Shown in pieces: positions 1-8,602 of a stretch of DNA of 64,000 nucleotides. The notes beneath the pieces were generated by a model. That model did not search any database and was not told where the DNA came from. It saw nothing but the letters and a program-made list of their open reading frames with translations. Source of the stretch: Clostridium sp. CF012 (lineage in GTDB: Bacteria > Bacillota > Clostridia > Clostridiales > Clostridiaceae); NCBI RefSeq assembly GCF_018861755.1, contig NZ_JAHLEF010000002.1, positions 299,657-363,656 of the forward strand, in the 5' to 3' direction. The position numbers and the translations under genes are program-made. Each line of letters opens with the position of its first letter. Position 1 is the stretch's first letter.

Positions 1-1
1 A

Positions 2-568
2 ATTAAAGAAATAAATGGATTTGTCTTATTATCGTCTTTAGATAAGGATATTGTAATTCAATTAAAATATGCAACTACTGATAATTTCACAAAGAAAATT
101 ATTTACCCAAATACGGTTTGTGTATTAAGTAAAAATACTGCCGGCAAACTTGCCAAGGCAAATACTCAGCTTAAAAAATTAGGATATAGAATTAAAGTTT
201 GGGATGCCTACAGACCTGTTTATGTACAGAAAATATTTTGGGATATAGTAAAAGATAATCGTTTCGTTGCTAATCCTAAGACTGGAGGATCAATACATAA
301 TAGGGGCTCTGCTGTTGATGTAACTCTTGTAGATAAGAATGGTACTGAACTTACCATGCCTTCAAAATTTGATGATTTTTCATCTAATGCCTACAGAAGC
401 AACTCCAAAATTACAAAGGAAGCTAAAAAAAATATGGATCTATTAACAAAATACATGGTCGCTAGTGGATTTACCACCATTAACACCGAATGGTGGCATT
501 TTGAAGATTCCAATTCAAGAGATTATAAGATCGCTGATATAAACTTAAAACTATTTTTAGAAAACTAA
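2..568 (+). CDS. D-Ala-D-Ala dipeptidase, VanX-like (5' end outside window)
   Basis: Zinc peptidase of the M15D (VanX/DdpX) type, which hydrolyses the dipeptide D-Ala-D-Ala. The frame is open from base 2, so the N-terminus lies outside the window; 188 residues are visible. Family motifs are present in order: WDAYRP, SIHNRGSAVDVTL (zinc-binding SxHxxGxAxD) and TEWWHFE (ExxWH with the catalytic Glu and third zinc ligand). An ATG at 356 would begin after the first zinc ligands, so it is not the true start. No vanH, vanA or vanS/R neighbour is visible, so a role in peptidoglycan dipeptide recycling is as likely as glycopeptide resistance. The stop overlaps the stop of the convergent gene by a few bases. 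Confidence 0.88.
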   Translation: MKEINGFVLLSSLDKDIVIQLKYATTDNFTKKIIYPNTVCVLSKNTAGKLAKANTQLKKLGYRIKVWDAYRPVYVQKIFWDIVKDNRFVANPKTGGSIHNRGSAVDVTLVDKNGTELTMPSKFDDFSSNAYRSNSKITKEAKKNMDLLTKYMVASGFTTINTEWWHFEDSNSRDYKIADINLKLFLEN

Positions 569-1170
569 TCTAAATGTGAAATATCAGCCTCTAAAATGAT
601 TTTAATTTTCTTATCTCCCACTTCGAGTACAGTTAAACATGTATCATACATAAAGGGTTTACTCCAAAAATCCTCAATAGTATAATTCTTGATTATTGAA
701 TAGATTGCCTTTATTACAGCAGTATGAGTTACTATTAAGATATTTTCACCAGTAGCATTATTTATAATATCATATAAGGCATTTTTTACTCGGTGAATTA
801 ATTCCTGGAAGCTCTCCCCCTCTATAGGTTCATATAAGTGAGGTTTTTTCCAAAAATTAAACTGCTGCACGGGATATAATTCTTTTACTTTTTCATTGTC
901 CATGCCTTCCCATATACCAAATCCCATTTCCTTTAAATCTTCAATTTTAATTATTTCTGTATTCTTATTTCCTCTAATGTATTTTGCTGTATCAAAAGCT
1001 CTTCCCAATGGACTACAATAAATATAATCAAAATCTATATGCTGCAAACTCTCACCTAGCTTTTTAGCGTTATCAACACCTATTTCAGTTAAACTAGAAT
1101 CTTGCCAGCCCTGCATCCTGCCTTCACTATTCCACTGCGTTGCTCCATGTCTTGTTATGTATATTTTCAA
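565..1170 (-). CDS. Histidine phosphatase family protein (phosphoglycerate mutase-like)
   Basis: Histidine phosphatase superfamily enzyme of 201 residues, acting on small phosphorylated metabolites; the substrate cannot be told from sequence. The N-terminus has the phosphohistidine motif TRHGATQWN, the middle has the GFGIWEGMD stretch typical of CobC/GpmB-like members, and the second catalytic His is in VTHTAVIKAI near residue 150. It starts with TTG behind an AGGGGATGG ribosome site. It is the last gene of the left minus-strand cluster and ends tail to tail with the dipeptidase gene. An alpha-ribazole phosphatase role is possible, but no cobalamin genes are nearby. Confidence 0.85.
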   Translation of the reverse strand: MKIYITRHGATQWNSEGRMQGWQDSSLTEIGVDNAKKLGESLQHIDFDYIYCSPLGRAFDTAKYIRGNKNTEIIKIEDLKEMGFGIWEGMDNEKVKELYPVQQFNFWKKPHLYEPIEGESFQELIHRVKNALYDIINNATGENILIVTHTAVIKAIYSIIKNYTIEDFWSKPFMYDTCLTVLEVGDKKIKIILEADISHLD

Positions 1171-1217
1171 TTTTCATCCATCCCCTGACTATAATAATAT
1201 TGAATATCTAATATTTA

Positions 1218-1742
1218 TTATATATTGTTATTACTTAAAATACAGTCTGCACTTTTTAAGAATAGTAAATCTCTACACTGAATAAATTTTCCAAGATAAT
1301 TATCTGGCTTGTCATTTTCAAGCATAGCTATAGCCTCATCTAATGCAACCCATTTTAGTTTAAAACCACTATTCGTCTCTTCCTCTGTAAATGATGGCTC
1401 TTTAATATCACCCTTAACCTCAGAATAATAGCAATATGAGATTTGTAGCATTTCATACTTATTTCTATATTCTATGATTGTACCTATTTCACCTAAAACA
1501 TCAATGTTAACTCCAGCTTCTTCCATCACTTCACGATTTAAAGCAGTTTTTATATCCTCGCCTGCTTCAATCCCTCCGCCTGGTAACTTATGATAGTTAT
1601 TCTTTGATACAAATAATAAGGCTATTTTATCTGAATCATTTACTACAATTGATCTTGATGCTTTCCTAAGCTTATAAGCAATTTCTATACTTTCGTTATT
1701 ATAACCAATATCTTTTTCATATATTTCTTTTATTAAATCCAT
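1218..1742 (-). CDS. NUDIX hydrolase
   Basis: NUDIX hydrolase of 174 residues that would cleave a nucleoside diphosphate linked to another moiety. The Nudix box is intact, starting GGGIEAGED and ending REVMEEAGV, which supplies the Mg-binding glutamates. The preceding LPGGG and the beta-rich C-terminus fit the family. It lies 47 bp upstream of the histidine phosphatase gene on the same strand. It is one of four NUDIX genes within 8 kb; all differ strongly from each other, so they are not a recent tandem duplication. Substrate is unknown. Confidence 0.87.
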   Translation of the reverse strand: MDLIKEIYEKDIGYNNESIEIAYKLRKASRSIVVNDSDKIALLFVSKNNYHKLPGGGIEAGEDIKTALNREVMEEAGVNIDVLGEIGTIIEYRNKYEMLQISYCYYSEVKGDIKEPSFTEEETNSGFKLKWVALDEAIAMLENDKPDNYLGKFIQCRDLLFLKSADCILSNNNI

Positions 1743-1849
1743 TGTATTTTGCCCCCTTATTTATTATTAATTTATATGAGTCATTAATAAATATTTGCTC
1801 ATTAAATAATTTTCTGCTCTATATTCACTATCTTAACACACTTTCTAGT

Positions 1850-2395
1850 TCAATCTGTTACTTTTCCCATACTTCTTCCATTAGAAAATTCTATAATAAA
1901 CTGTTTTGCTTGTCTTCTATTTTTAAATACTATTATTTGTTTATCCTTATTTTTTTCAAGTCTATTGATATTCCCTTGTCCTGAGGTCTCAGGAAAGTTC
2001 CAAATATATTTCATAAATTCAAAGTCAAACTTCTCAGGGCATCCCTCTGGCATATCTGGTCTTACTTTACGTATATTTGTTATAACTCGTTTAAAATAAC
2101 TCAGCAAACATACTGTCTTACTTAATTTAAAGCAAATTACTGTATCAGCTTTTTCTAGACGAATATCCATAGTCCCACCATAATTACCGTCTACTATCCA
2201 TTCAACGCCTTCTATTAAACCCTTTTGTTTTTTTACCCATTCTTCTCTTGGGGTTTCTATCCATCCATTATTCCAAAATTCTTTATCAAGATGAATAAGT
2301 GGGAGGTCCATTATCATTGCAAGTTTTCTTGAAAATGTACTCTTCCCGCTGCCTGGTGAACCTACTACCATTATTCTTTTTCCTATTTTATTCAT
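1850..2395 (-). CDS. P-loop adenylate-kinase-like protein (FlaR / topology modulation type)
   Basis: P-loop NTPase of 181 residues with Walker A GSPGSGKST at the N-terminus, followed by LPLIHLDKEFW and IVDGNY, the signature of the group usually annotated as AAA family ATPase or DNA topology modulation protein FlaR-like. The fold is that of small-molecule kinases such as adenylate kinase; the substrate is unknown. A paralogue with the same landmarks lies at 14898-15446 on the plus strand. It sits between a NUDIX gene and a histidine phosphatase gene on the same strand. Confidence 0.8.
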   Translation of the reverse strand: MNKIGKRIMVVGSPGSGKSTFSRKLAMIMDLPLIHLDKEFWNNGWIETPREEWVKKQKGLIEGVEWIVDGNYGGTMDIRLEKADTVICFKLSKTVCLLSYFKRVITNIRKVRPDMPEGCPEKFDFEFMKYIWNFPETSGQGNINRLEKNKDKQIIVFKNRRQAKQFIIEFSNGRSMGKVTD

Positions 2396-2463
2396 CTATA
2401 ACACCTCATCATTTATACAAAATATAAATACATGTTTAAAACTTTTAATTATTATATATAAAT

Positions 2464-3027
2464 TTATATTTTATCTTTATATATCCTTTTAGCTTCTGCA
2501 AACTTATTATGATTAAAACTCAACTTATAAATATCAGGCATACTGAGATTTTTCCAAAATTCATAGTCATATTTACTATCGAAAAAATTCATTATTAAGA
2601 CCATAATATTGCCGTGAGTACCAATAATAATATTTTTACCATTATACTTATTTAACACCTTATTTAGTGAAAGAATCCCTCTGTTTTGTGTTTCTAGATT
2701 TGACTCCCCGCCCTCAAAAGCATAATTGAAGTCTGTCCACAATTTAGTTATATCACTTTCAAAATTCTCTACTAAACCTTCTGCTATTTTTCTTTCCTCA
2801 AATCCATCCTCAAGTATTATCCCAGTACCAATTTGTTTTGCTATACCTTCAAGTGTTTGAATTGCACGTTTATATGGGCTTGATAGAACCGCATCTATAT
2901 TTTCAGTTAATAGAATTTCCATTATCCTCTCCGCATCTCTATATCCCTTTTCTGATAATGGCCTATTTAATTCATCTGCAGTATAGATAGAATGCGCATG
3001 TCTTACTAAATATATATTTGTATTCAC
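2464..3027 (-). CDS. Histidine phosphatase family protein
   Basis: Second histidine phosphatase of the cluster, 187 residues. The N-terminal LVRHAHSIYT carries the RH catalytic pair and the second His is in GTHGNIMVLIMN. The NRPLSEKGYRDAERI stretch is typical of the family. It begins 8 bp after the stop of the NUDIX gene at 3036-3527, so the two are very likely cotranscribed. It shares little sequence with the phosphatase at 565-1170 beyond the motifs. Substrate unknown. Confidence 0.84.
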   Translation of the reverse strand: MNTNIYLVRHAHSIYTADELNRPLSEKGYRDAERIMEILLTENIDAVLSSPYKRAIQTLEGIAKQIGTGIILEDGFEERKIAEGLVENFESDITKLWTDFNYAFEGGESNLETQNRGILSLNKVLNKYNGKNIIIGTHGNIMVLIMNFFDSKYDYEFWKNLSMPDIYKLSFNHNKFAEAKRIYKDKI

Positions 3028-3035
3028 CGTTTTTT

Positions 3036-3527
3036 CTACCTCTCACCTATAAATTTTTTTAATGTGGCTACATGCATTGGATAAAATCTATTTTCATTAT
3101 TATTTAACATATCTTTTAATTCATTTATGGAAACCCATCTAATATTTTTACTTTCATTTGTTTTATCTAATATTTGTCCCGTAGCCTTACATATAAAAGT
3201 CTGAACCATGATAGGATAATTACCCTCTATATTTTGAGAACAGGCAAAAGGAATATAATTTATAACCTTATAGCCATTGGATTTATTAGTTACCGCTTCA
3301 TCTTCGCCTAGGATTTCAATGACCTTAAGCCCTGTTTCCTCGAAAATTTCCCTTCTTAAACAATCAAATATATTTTCAAATTCTCTAATCTTTCCTGCAG
3401 GTATTTCTATTAATCCATTCTCTGACCCCCCATTTTCCTTGCACCTCTCTTGGATCAGTATATATTCAATTCCTTTTTCACTTTTAATTATAATTCCGCC
3501 AACCCCTGGTTTTGCAAACACTTCCAT
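3036..3527 (-). CDS. NUDIX hydrolase
   Basis: NUDIX hydrolase of 163 residues. The box runs from AGKIREFEN to RREIFEETGLKV; the glycine-rich start is PAGKI, as in ADP-ribose pyrophosphatase-like NUDIX enzymes. An ADP-sugar substrate is therefore plausible but not shown. The next gene downstream, a histidine phosphatase, starts 8 bp after the stop. Upstream lie two strong hairpins (3783-3840 and 3927-3967) that separate this gene from the next block of the cluster. Confidence 0.85.
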   Translation of the reverse strand: MEVFAKPGVGGIIIKSEKGIEYILIQERCKENGGSENGLIEIPAGKIREFENIFDCLRREIFEETGLKVIEILGEDEAVTNKSNGYKVINYIPFACSQNIEGNYPIMVQTFICKATGQILDKTNESKNIRWVSINELKDMLNNNENRFYPMHVATLKKFIGER

Positions 3528-3782
3528 TTTAAAATCTCCTTAACTTATATAATAAGTTTCTATATTTTCCATCTTTTTATTGGTAATCTTATATCTATTC
3601 TACAAGTATTTACTAATTACCTTCTATTTTTTTATTTTCTTACCTTATCTACTATTTACATAAACACTATAATAATCATTCTATAGATGTAATTAAATTT
3701 CATGAACTTCATTGACCCATTCCTTTATGAGATGCAAAACACAAAAATGATGATTATTTTTTATACCTATAGTCACTTATAA

Positions 3783-3840
3783 ATTCACACACACAACCCT
3801 CTATATTATTTGTTAAATATAGAGGGTCCTGTGTGTGAAT
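3783..3840. repeat. Long perfect-type inverted repeat in intergenic space
   Basis: Two-part stem. ATTCACACACA pairs with TGTGTGTGAAT, and inside it ACCCTCTATAT pairs with ATATAGAGGGT around a short AT-rich loop. There is no clear T tract on either side, so it may be a processing site or operator rather than a simple terminator. The 3528-3983 gap holds only this and the hairpin at 3927-3967; no further gene is seen there. Confidence 0.6.
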
Positions 3841-3926
3841 CCAAGGGCCATTTTGCCAACTTCATGGTTTCTGCAGATGAATTTTCATCTATTTATTTGA
3901 AAAAATTTGAAACTAATATGAAAAGA

Positions 3927-3967
3927 GAACATACACAGATTTGATTTTCACAAATCTATATATGTTC
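3927..3967 (-). terminator. Rho-independent terminator after MBL-fold gene
   Basis: GAACATACACAGATTTG and CAAATCTATATATGTTC form a 17-bp stem with a 7-nt loop, starting 17 bp after the stop of the minus-strand gene at 3984. On the minus strand it is followed by TCTTTTC. It probably ends the transcript coming from the 9.0-4.0 kb block. Confidence 0.65.
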
Positions 3968-3983
3968 CTTGATTTTATATGAA

Positions 3984-4757
3984 TCATATGTGTATCTTAA
4001 AATATTCAAAATCAAATACTCCATTCCCCTGCTTTAACATGCCTTTATATTCTATATGTTCAAATGCCTTCTTAATACTATTTATTAAACCTACTTGTAC
4101 ATTCAGGTCATTATGCGCTGGTAATATCTTTGTTATTCCTTTTAAACTGCTAATTTTATCAATAGATTCTTTAAAAAGTCTAGGATCTGTGCTTGGATAG
4201 AATGCATATAAAGTCCCTTTATAAACCAAATCTCCTGTATATAAATATCCCTTTTCCTCTTCTAAAAGACAAATATGTCCAGGCGAGTGTCCTGGAGTAT
4301 GTATAACTCTAATTTTTCTTAAACCAATATCTATAATATCGTTATCATTTAATATCTTAGTTGGCTCTCCAGTATAAATTTTATAATCTTCAATATTAAA
4401 TTCCGCTGGTAGCTTCTTACTAAAAGGCCCCAACATTACACTTTTCTTAATTATACTAAGTGGAACAGGAATACCGGTTTTTAGCCATTCCACATCATTT
4501 TTATGAACACAAATATTATTAAATAATGCGTGTCCACCTATATGATCCCAATGTACATGAGTTGTGACTACTACCACAGGTAATTCGGTCAACTTATCAA
4601 TTTCTTTTTTAATATTTCCTATCCCTAACCCTGTATCAATTAAAAGAGCAGATGTTTTGCCTATTAGCAAATAGGAGTGTACCTTTTCCCAATGTCCATA
4701 TTCACTTATTGCATAGGTTTCATCATCAATTTTCTCAATTGTAAACCACTTATCCAT
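3984..4757 (-). CDS. MBL-fold metallo-hydrolase
   Basis: Metallo-beta-lactamase fold hydrolase of 257 residues. It has TTHVHWDHIGGH (the HxHxDH zinc motif, near residue 85), a later HTPGHSPGH, YTGDLVY and LPAHND, giving the full set of metal ligands of a glyoxalase II-like enzyme. Substrate unknown. It lies 12 bp from the VOC gene at 4770-5141, so the two are likely cotranscribed. The pairing of a glyoxalase-fold and a glyoxalase II-like protein is suggestive but proves no methylglyoxal role. Confidence 0.87.
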   Translation of the reverse strand: MDKWFTIEKIDDETYAISEYGHWEKVHSYLLIGKTSALLIDTGLGIGNIKKEIDKLTELPVVVVTTHVHWDHIGGHALFNNICVHKNDVEWLKTGIPVPLSIIKKSVMLGPFSKKLPAEFNIEDYKIYTGEPTKILNDNDIIDIGLRKIRVIHTPGHSPGHICLLEEEKGYLYTGDLVYKGTLYAFYPSTDPRLFKESIDKISSLKGITKILPAHNDLNVQVGLINSIKKAFEHIEYKGMLKQGNGVFDFEYFKIHI

Positions 4758-4769
4758 ATTAAATCTCCT

Positions 4770-5141
4770 CTACAAAATCCTACAATAAACTTCTATGTCA
4801 TTCCCCTCAGTATCTTTAAATTCTAATACCAAGTTATTATTGATTTTTGTTACTGGAAAAACTATTTTAGCATTTAATATTTCTAACCTATCGATTAGTT
4901 TATTCATATCATTAACCTGGAAACTTGGTAAACAATTATCACCCCAATTAACCTTTTCTTGGGCTTTATTATTATTAAATAGGCAAAATCTAAAGCCATC
5001 AATACTAAAACTACTAAATACTTCATCTCTTTTTTCAATAGATTGCTGGAGCAATTTCTCATAAAAATCTATTGCTCTATTCATATCTTTAACACAAATA
5101 TATAGTGAATTTAATTTAAAATTTAGTGTCATATTAATCAC
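4770..5141 (-). CDS. VOC / glyoxalase-bleomycin resistance fold protein
   Basis: Small vicinal-oxygen-chelate fold protein of 123 residues, with LYICVKDMNRAIDFYEKLL at the start and ending LEFKDTEGNDIEVYCRI, the classic beginning and end of this fold. It overlaps the upstream HD gene by 4 bp (stop and start intertwined), a strong sign of translational coupling. Family members are lyases, dioxygenases or drug-binding proteins; which applies here is unknown. Confidence 0.82.
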   Translation of the reverse strand: MINMTLNFKLNSLYICVKDMNRAIDFYEKLLQQSIEKRDEVFSSFSIDGFRFCLFNNNKAQEKVNWGDNCLPSFQVNDMNKLIDRLEILNAKIVFPVTKINNNLVLEFKDTEGNDIEVYCRIL

Positions 5142-5719
5142 CCTTCTAAAACCATTTTAGCACTTTCATATTTTTTCTTCATAATCTCTTTTGCTTCTGG
5201 ACACAGTTTATTCCAGCTTCTTTCAATTTTTCTACTTACCCACTCTGCACCATCTGTTACATCCATTTTTCTATTATGGTAAGAAAGATGTAATAATGCT
5301 GGAACTTGATCTATATGAGCCATGGCGTCCGCACTTGCAACACATATTGCTTCTTTAGTCTTTTGCTCCTTCCTTACGCTTCCCCTGTGACATAGGATAC
5401 ACTCCTTTATAATTTCTATTTTTTCTTGTGGATAATTTAATCCTTTAAGAATTTTTTCTGCTTCTATAGCCCCATATATATGATGTTCCGCATACATGTT
5501 TTTGTCCTTTACACTTGCATAATCATGTAGCAATGCTGCTATCTCAACTAGTTCTTCATTAGCGCCTAAGCTTTTCGCTAAAATCTTAGCATATTTAACT
5601 ACAGTAACAATGTGGCACGACCAGCCCTCATAACCAAATATATTTTCCTCACTTTTACACTGCTGCTCTACTATATTTGAAATTGTGTTTATTAAATCTG
5701 TTTTATTTATTTCTCTCAA
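5138..5719 (-). CDS. HD domain phosphohydrolase
   Basis: HD superfamily protein of about 193 residues. AALLHDYASV carries the HD pair, followed by AEHHIYGA and ILCHRGS as further metal ligands, so the site looks intact. Substrate unknown; small HD proteins often hydrolyse nucleotides. The assigned start is a TTG with no good ribosome site. The frame stays open another 15 codons upstream, to the TAG stop of the NUDIX gene at 5765, with which it is exactly in frame (see findings). Its own stop overlaps the VOC gene. Confidence 0.8.
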   Translation of the reverse strand: MREINKTDLINTISNIVEQQCKSEENIFGYEGWSCHIVTVVKYAKILAKSLGANEELVEIAALLHDYASVKDKNMYAEHHIYGAIEAEKILKGLNYPQEKIEIIKECILCHRGSVRKEQKTKEAICVASADAMAHIDQVPALLHLSYHNRKMDVTDGAEWVSRKIERSWNKLCPEAKEIMKKKYESAKMVLEG

Positions 5720-5764
5720 TACCCAATCAAGTAAAATAGGTTGAATTTGTGGATATGTTAACTT

Positions 5765-6133
5765 CTAAGGCATATTATCAAATAATCTAATTTCTCCGAT
5801 TTCTAGATTAGGTAGCTCCCCTAATTCCTCAATTTCTGCATAATATATTCTGCCATAACTTTTATCAACCTTTTCTATTTCTGCAGAGTAATCACATAAA
5901 TAATCTCCTATAGGTTTTATAGTAAATTTAACTGCTCCAGTTTCTTCTTTTAATTCCCTTGCTGCAGTATCATTAATATCTTCATTTATTTCTCTATGGC
6001 CCCCTGGGACTTCCCACGTATCTCTCTTTTTATGCCTGCAGTAAAGGTATTTACCCTTGTACTTTGAAACTATGACGGCAAATTTTAAATCTTCATCATT
6101 CACTGTTTCTAAATTATATACTTTGGTTTCCAT
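5765..6133 (-). CDS. NUDIX hydrolase (MutT-like)
   Basis: NUDIX protein of 122 residues with box GGHREINED to RELKEETGAV, preceded by WEVPGG. The start ATG has the ribosome site GGAGG at good spacing. It ends in TAG, after which the same frame continues without a further stop into the HD gene. It starts 25 bp after the HAD gene stop on the same strand. Substrate unknown. Confidence 0.85.
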   Translation of the reverse strand: METKVYNLETVNDEDLKFAVIVSKYKGKYLYCRHKKRDTWEVPGGHREINEDINDTAARELKEETGAVKFTIKPIGDYLCDYSAEIEKVDKSYGRIYYAEIEELGELPNLEIGEIRLFDNMP

Positions 6134-6158
6134 ATAAGTCCTCCATCAAATAGATAAT

Positions 6159-6851
6159 CTACTCCTTTATTATTTCTCTCAATCCTAATAAATTCTTTGA
6201 ATAATATCTAATTCCATCTTCCATTTTACTTCTTACAAGAACACCCTTTATACCAAAATTTTCTGGGCCTTTGACATCTGCCGCAAGACTATCTCCTACC
6301 ATCCAAACCTCTTTAGGGTTATTATATTTTTCTAATGCATGCTCATATATTTTAGCATTAGGTTTTTCATAGCCTACATTAGCTGAAGATATACAATCTA
6401 TTAGATATGATGATAACCCTAAATCTTCTACTATCCTCGGTAGTTCTGGGATATGATTAGATAGAATAATATTTGAGTATCCCTTTTCTTTGAAATAATT
6501 AAGCATTTCTATAGTATCCTCATATAAAATGAATTCATCTGCTTTTATAAATTCTGCTCTCACTTGTCCCGCATATTGAATTGCTTTTTCTTCTATTATG
6601 TTAAATCCTTTATAGCAATTTATAAATATACTTTCGGCATGTTTCCACCAAGCATTACCGTCAATTAAATGTATATATGCCTTGTCACAATCTTGCCAAG
6701 GAAAGCCAATCATTGGTTTCTTTTTAAAATCTTCAATTCCTATATTGGAGTTAGGCTCACAACTAATAAGAACTTTATGTAAGGCTTTGCTAAACATCCA
6801 ATCATTGTGTGCTAAAGTTCCATGAAAGTCCCAAAATATTATCTTATTAAT
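6159..6851 (-). CDS. HAD-superfamily hydrolase, probable ATT start
   Basis: HAD phosphatase. The first ATG (6797) would omit motif I. Reading upstream in frame gives IIFWDFHGTLA, with the nucleophile Asp and the GT of motif I, preceded by an in-frame TAG. The only plausible initiator in that stretch is ATT at 6851, 7 nt behind a GGGGTG ribosome site. Later motifs fit: LSNH (motif II Ser), YEKPNAKIYEHAL (motif III Lys) and WMVGDSLAADVKG (motif IV acids). The second motif I Asp, normally DxD, is His here (DFH), which could weaken general acid/base catalysis. About 230 residues, normal for the family. Confidence 0.75.
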   Translation of the reverse strand: MNKIIFWDFHGTLAHNDWMFSKALHKVLISCEPNSNIGIEDFKKKPMIGFPWQDCDKAYIHLIDGNAWWKHAESIFINCYKGFNIIEEKAIQYAGQVRAEFIKADEFILYEDTIEMLNYFKEKGYSNIILSNHIPELPRIVEDLGLSSYLIDCISSANVGYEKPNAKIYEHALEKYNNPKEVWMVGDSLAADVKGPENFGIKGVLVRSKMEDGIRYYSKNLLGLREIIKE

Positions 6852-6976
6852 ACTATCGCACCCCTATTCTATTTTTTCTGTAATTCACAAATAATATTTG
6901 CATTTTTGATTCTACATTCTCTTATAACCAAATTTTCCACATGTTTCATCTCAATTTTTATCATTAAAAATAATAT

Positions 6977-7435
6977 TTATAATAACCACTCATACCTACA
7001 TTTTTCCCTATCCCCCAATTGATACATCTCATTATCCGAGGGTAACTGGACTATTTCAACTAATCTTGCGCCTACATTTTCACATGTCTTTCTTGATGCT
7101 ATATTACATGGGTTGCAAGTAATTATAATCTTGTCCATTTCATGTGCTAGTGCAACTTGTTTTATTAATCTACAAGCTTTTACAGCATAATGGTTTCCTC
7201 TATATTCTTCTTCAATCTCATATCCAATATTTCCACCATAAAAAGTATTCTTGTTGTATCCAATTCTAAGGTCTATTCTGCCTATTCTAACCTCACCATT
7301 ATGCAACCTAACTTCGTATTTGTATGCTGGTACATATCCTTTAGACTCATATTCTGGAACCTTTTCTTCAATAATTAGGTCAATTTCCTCATCAGTTAAA
7401 TAATCAAAATTCATGAATTCATACAAACCCCACAT
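6977..7435 (-). CDS. GNAT family N-acetyltransferase
   Basis: GNAT acetyltransferase of about 152 residues using acetyl-CoA on an unknown amine. The GYEIEEEYRGNHYAVKAC stretch is the motif A region (R/QxxGxxA variant: RGNHYA), followed by TCNPCNIASRKTCENVGA, the typical end of the fold. The start is uncertain: ATG at 7435 sits right at the ribosome site, and the TTG nine bases downstream has better spacing. A second GNAT lies immediately upstream at 7463. Confidence 0.82.
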   Translation of the reverse strand: MWGLYEFMNFDYLTDEEIDLIIEEKVPEYESKGYVPAYKYEVRLHNGEVRIGRIDLRIGYNKNTFYGGNIGYEIEEEYRGNHYAVKACRLIKQVALAHEMDKIIITCNPCNIASRKTCENVGARLVEIVQLPSDNEMYQLGDREKCRYEWLL

Positions 7436-7462
7436 CCCCTTTCTTAATTATAAAGATTATTT

Positions 7463-8008
7463 TTATTTGTCTAAAGAAATATAATCAGATTTAATAATTC
7501 CCATATAAATATCACTGCAATAAGTGTCATTAATTAATGCACCTTCTCTGTCTATACCTTCTTTTACAAATCCACATTTTTCATAACATCTTATTGCCCT
7601 AGCGTTATAGTCTAAGACCCTTAAATACACCTTATGATATTTTATAACTTCAAAGGCATAATTTAAAACCATTTTAGTAACTTTTGTTCCAACCCCACAA
7701 CCATATAAGGTGTTATCATATATTTCGATAGATAATTTGCCCTTATTATCTTCTTTATATGGCCTAAGACCAACGGCTCCGATACAATTACCTTTATACT
7801 CAATAATCCACTTACATGGATGTTGAATTATTCTTTCATACCATTTCACAGCTTCATCTACAGTAAATTCACCAAGCTTACTAATATTACCACCGCACAT
7901 TATAACGCATTCCATATTTAACCCTAACTTTTTACGGCTAGTAATATCTTCTTCTATTGGTTGCCTTAATATAATATTATAGCTTTCTAATTTTGGAGCA
8001 TTATTCAC
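7463..8008 (-). CDS. GNAT family N-acetyltransferase
   Basis: GNAT acetyltransferase of about 181 residues, RimJ/RimL-like. It has LSIEIYDNTLYGCGVGTK (motif A) and LRVLDYNARAIRCYEKCGF, the usual motif B. The longest reading begins at a TTG (8032), but the GGGGG ribosome site at that point fits the GTG at 8008, chosen here. It lies 27 bp from the next GNAT gene and 60 bp from the 2H phosphoesterase gene. The acceptor substrate is unknown. Confidence 0.83.
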   Translation of the reverse strand: MNNAPKLESYNIILRQPIEEDITSRKKLGLNMECVIMCGGNISKLGEFTVDEAVKWYERIIQHPCKWIIEYKGNCIGAVGLRPYKEDNKGKLSIEIYDNTLYGCGVGTKVTKMVLNYAFEVIKYHKVYLRVLDYNARAIRCYEKCGFVKEGIDREGALINDTYCSDIYMGIIKSDYISLDK

Positions 8009-8068
8009 ACTATTACCCCCTATAATACTCAATCTAACTATAATTTAATTGTTTTTTCCTTTGCATTA

Positions 8069-8602
8069 TTATTTACAAATATTTAGCGGAATGTTTAATT
8101 CTATTATTGAATCTTCGTCTTCATCAATAATCTCAACACTTATAGTATCAACAGTTGTCTCGAACACATCATCTATATTCTTAGTTTCCTCTACTGCCAT
8201 TTCAAAAGCATTCAAATCACTAATATTACCAACGGTCATATGCGGCAAAAAATCTATCTCCTTTGGCCATTGTGGGTAAAACTCTTTTAAAATTCCCTTA
8301 TACAATCTTTTGTGTATCTCTACTATTTGAGTATTACCTTCTTTTACATTTAGAAATAGATAGTTTCCTGCTAGGGTGGAAGGAGTAATTCCACTAAGGC
8401 TAATATGAAAAGCTTTTATGTCCAACAGCATAATTTCTATATGCTCTTTTAGATTATTTTTATCTATTTCACTTTCAAAAGGGAAAACCAAAGTAATATG
8501 AGGCCCTACACATTTTGCAAGTGGATCATATTTTTTTCTTATATCATCTATAATTTGCTGATTTTCAAAATGTGGAAATATCATAATACATCGCTTTATC
8601 AT
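8069..8602 (-). CDS. 2'-5' RNA ligase / 2H phosphoesterase family protein
   Basis: Two-histidine phosphoesterase of 177 residues with the paired HxT motifs PHITLVFPF near residue 33 and PHMTVGNIS near residue 121. Bacterial members act on cyclic phosphates or 2'-5' linkages in RNA or nucleotides; the natural substrate is unknown. Its start overlaps the stop of the upstream NUDIX gene by 4 bp, so the two are translationally coupled. Confidence 0.84.
   Translation of the reverse strand: MIKRCIMIFPHFENQQIIDDIRKKYDPLAKCVGPHITLVFPFESEIDKNNLKEHIEIMLLDIKAFHISLSGITPSTLAGNYLFLNVKEGNTQIVEIHKRLYKGILKEFYPQWPKEIDFLPHMTVGNISDLNAFEMAVEETKNIDDVFETTVDTISVEIIDEDEDSIIELNIPLNICK

Noticed and set aside
2..568. 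Vancomycin-resistance operon suggested by VanX
   Set aside because: No vanH, vanA or vanS/R gene is visible on the window side; the upstream side is outside the window.
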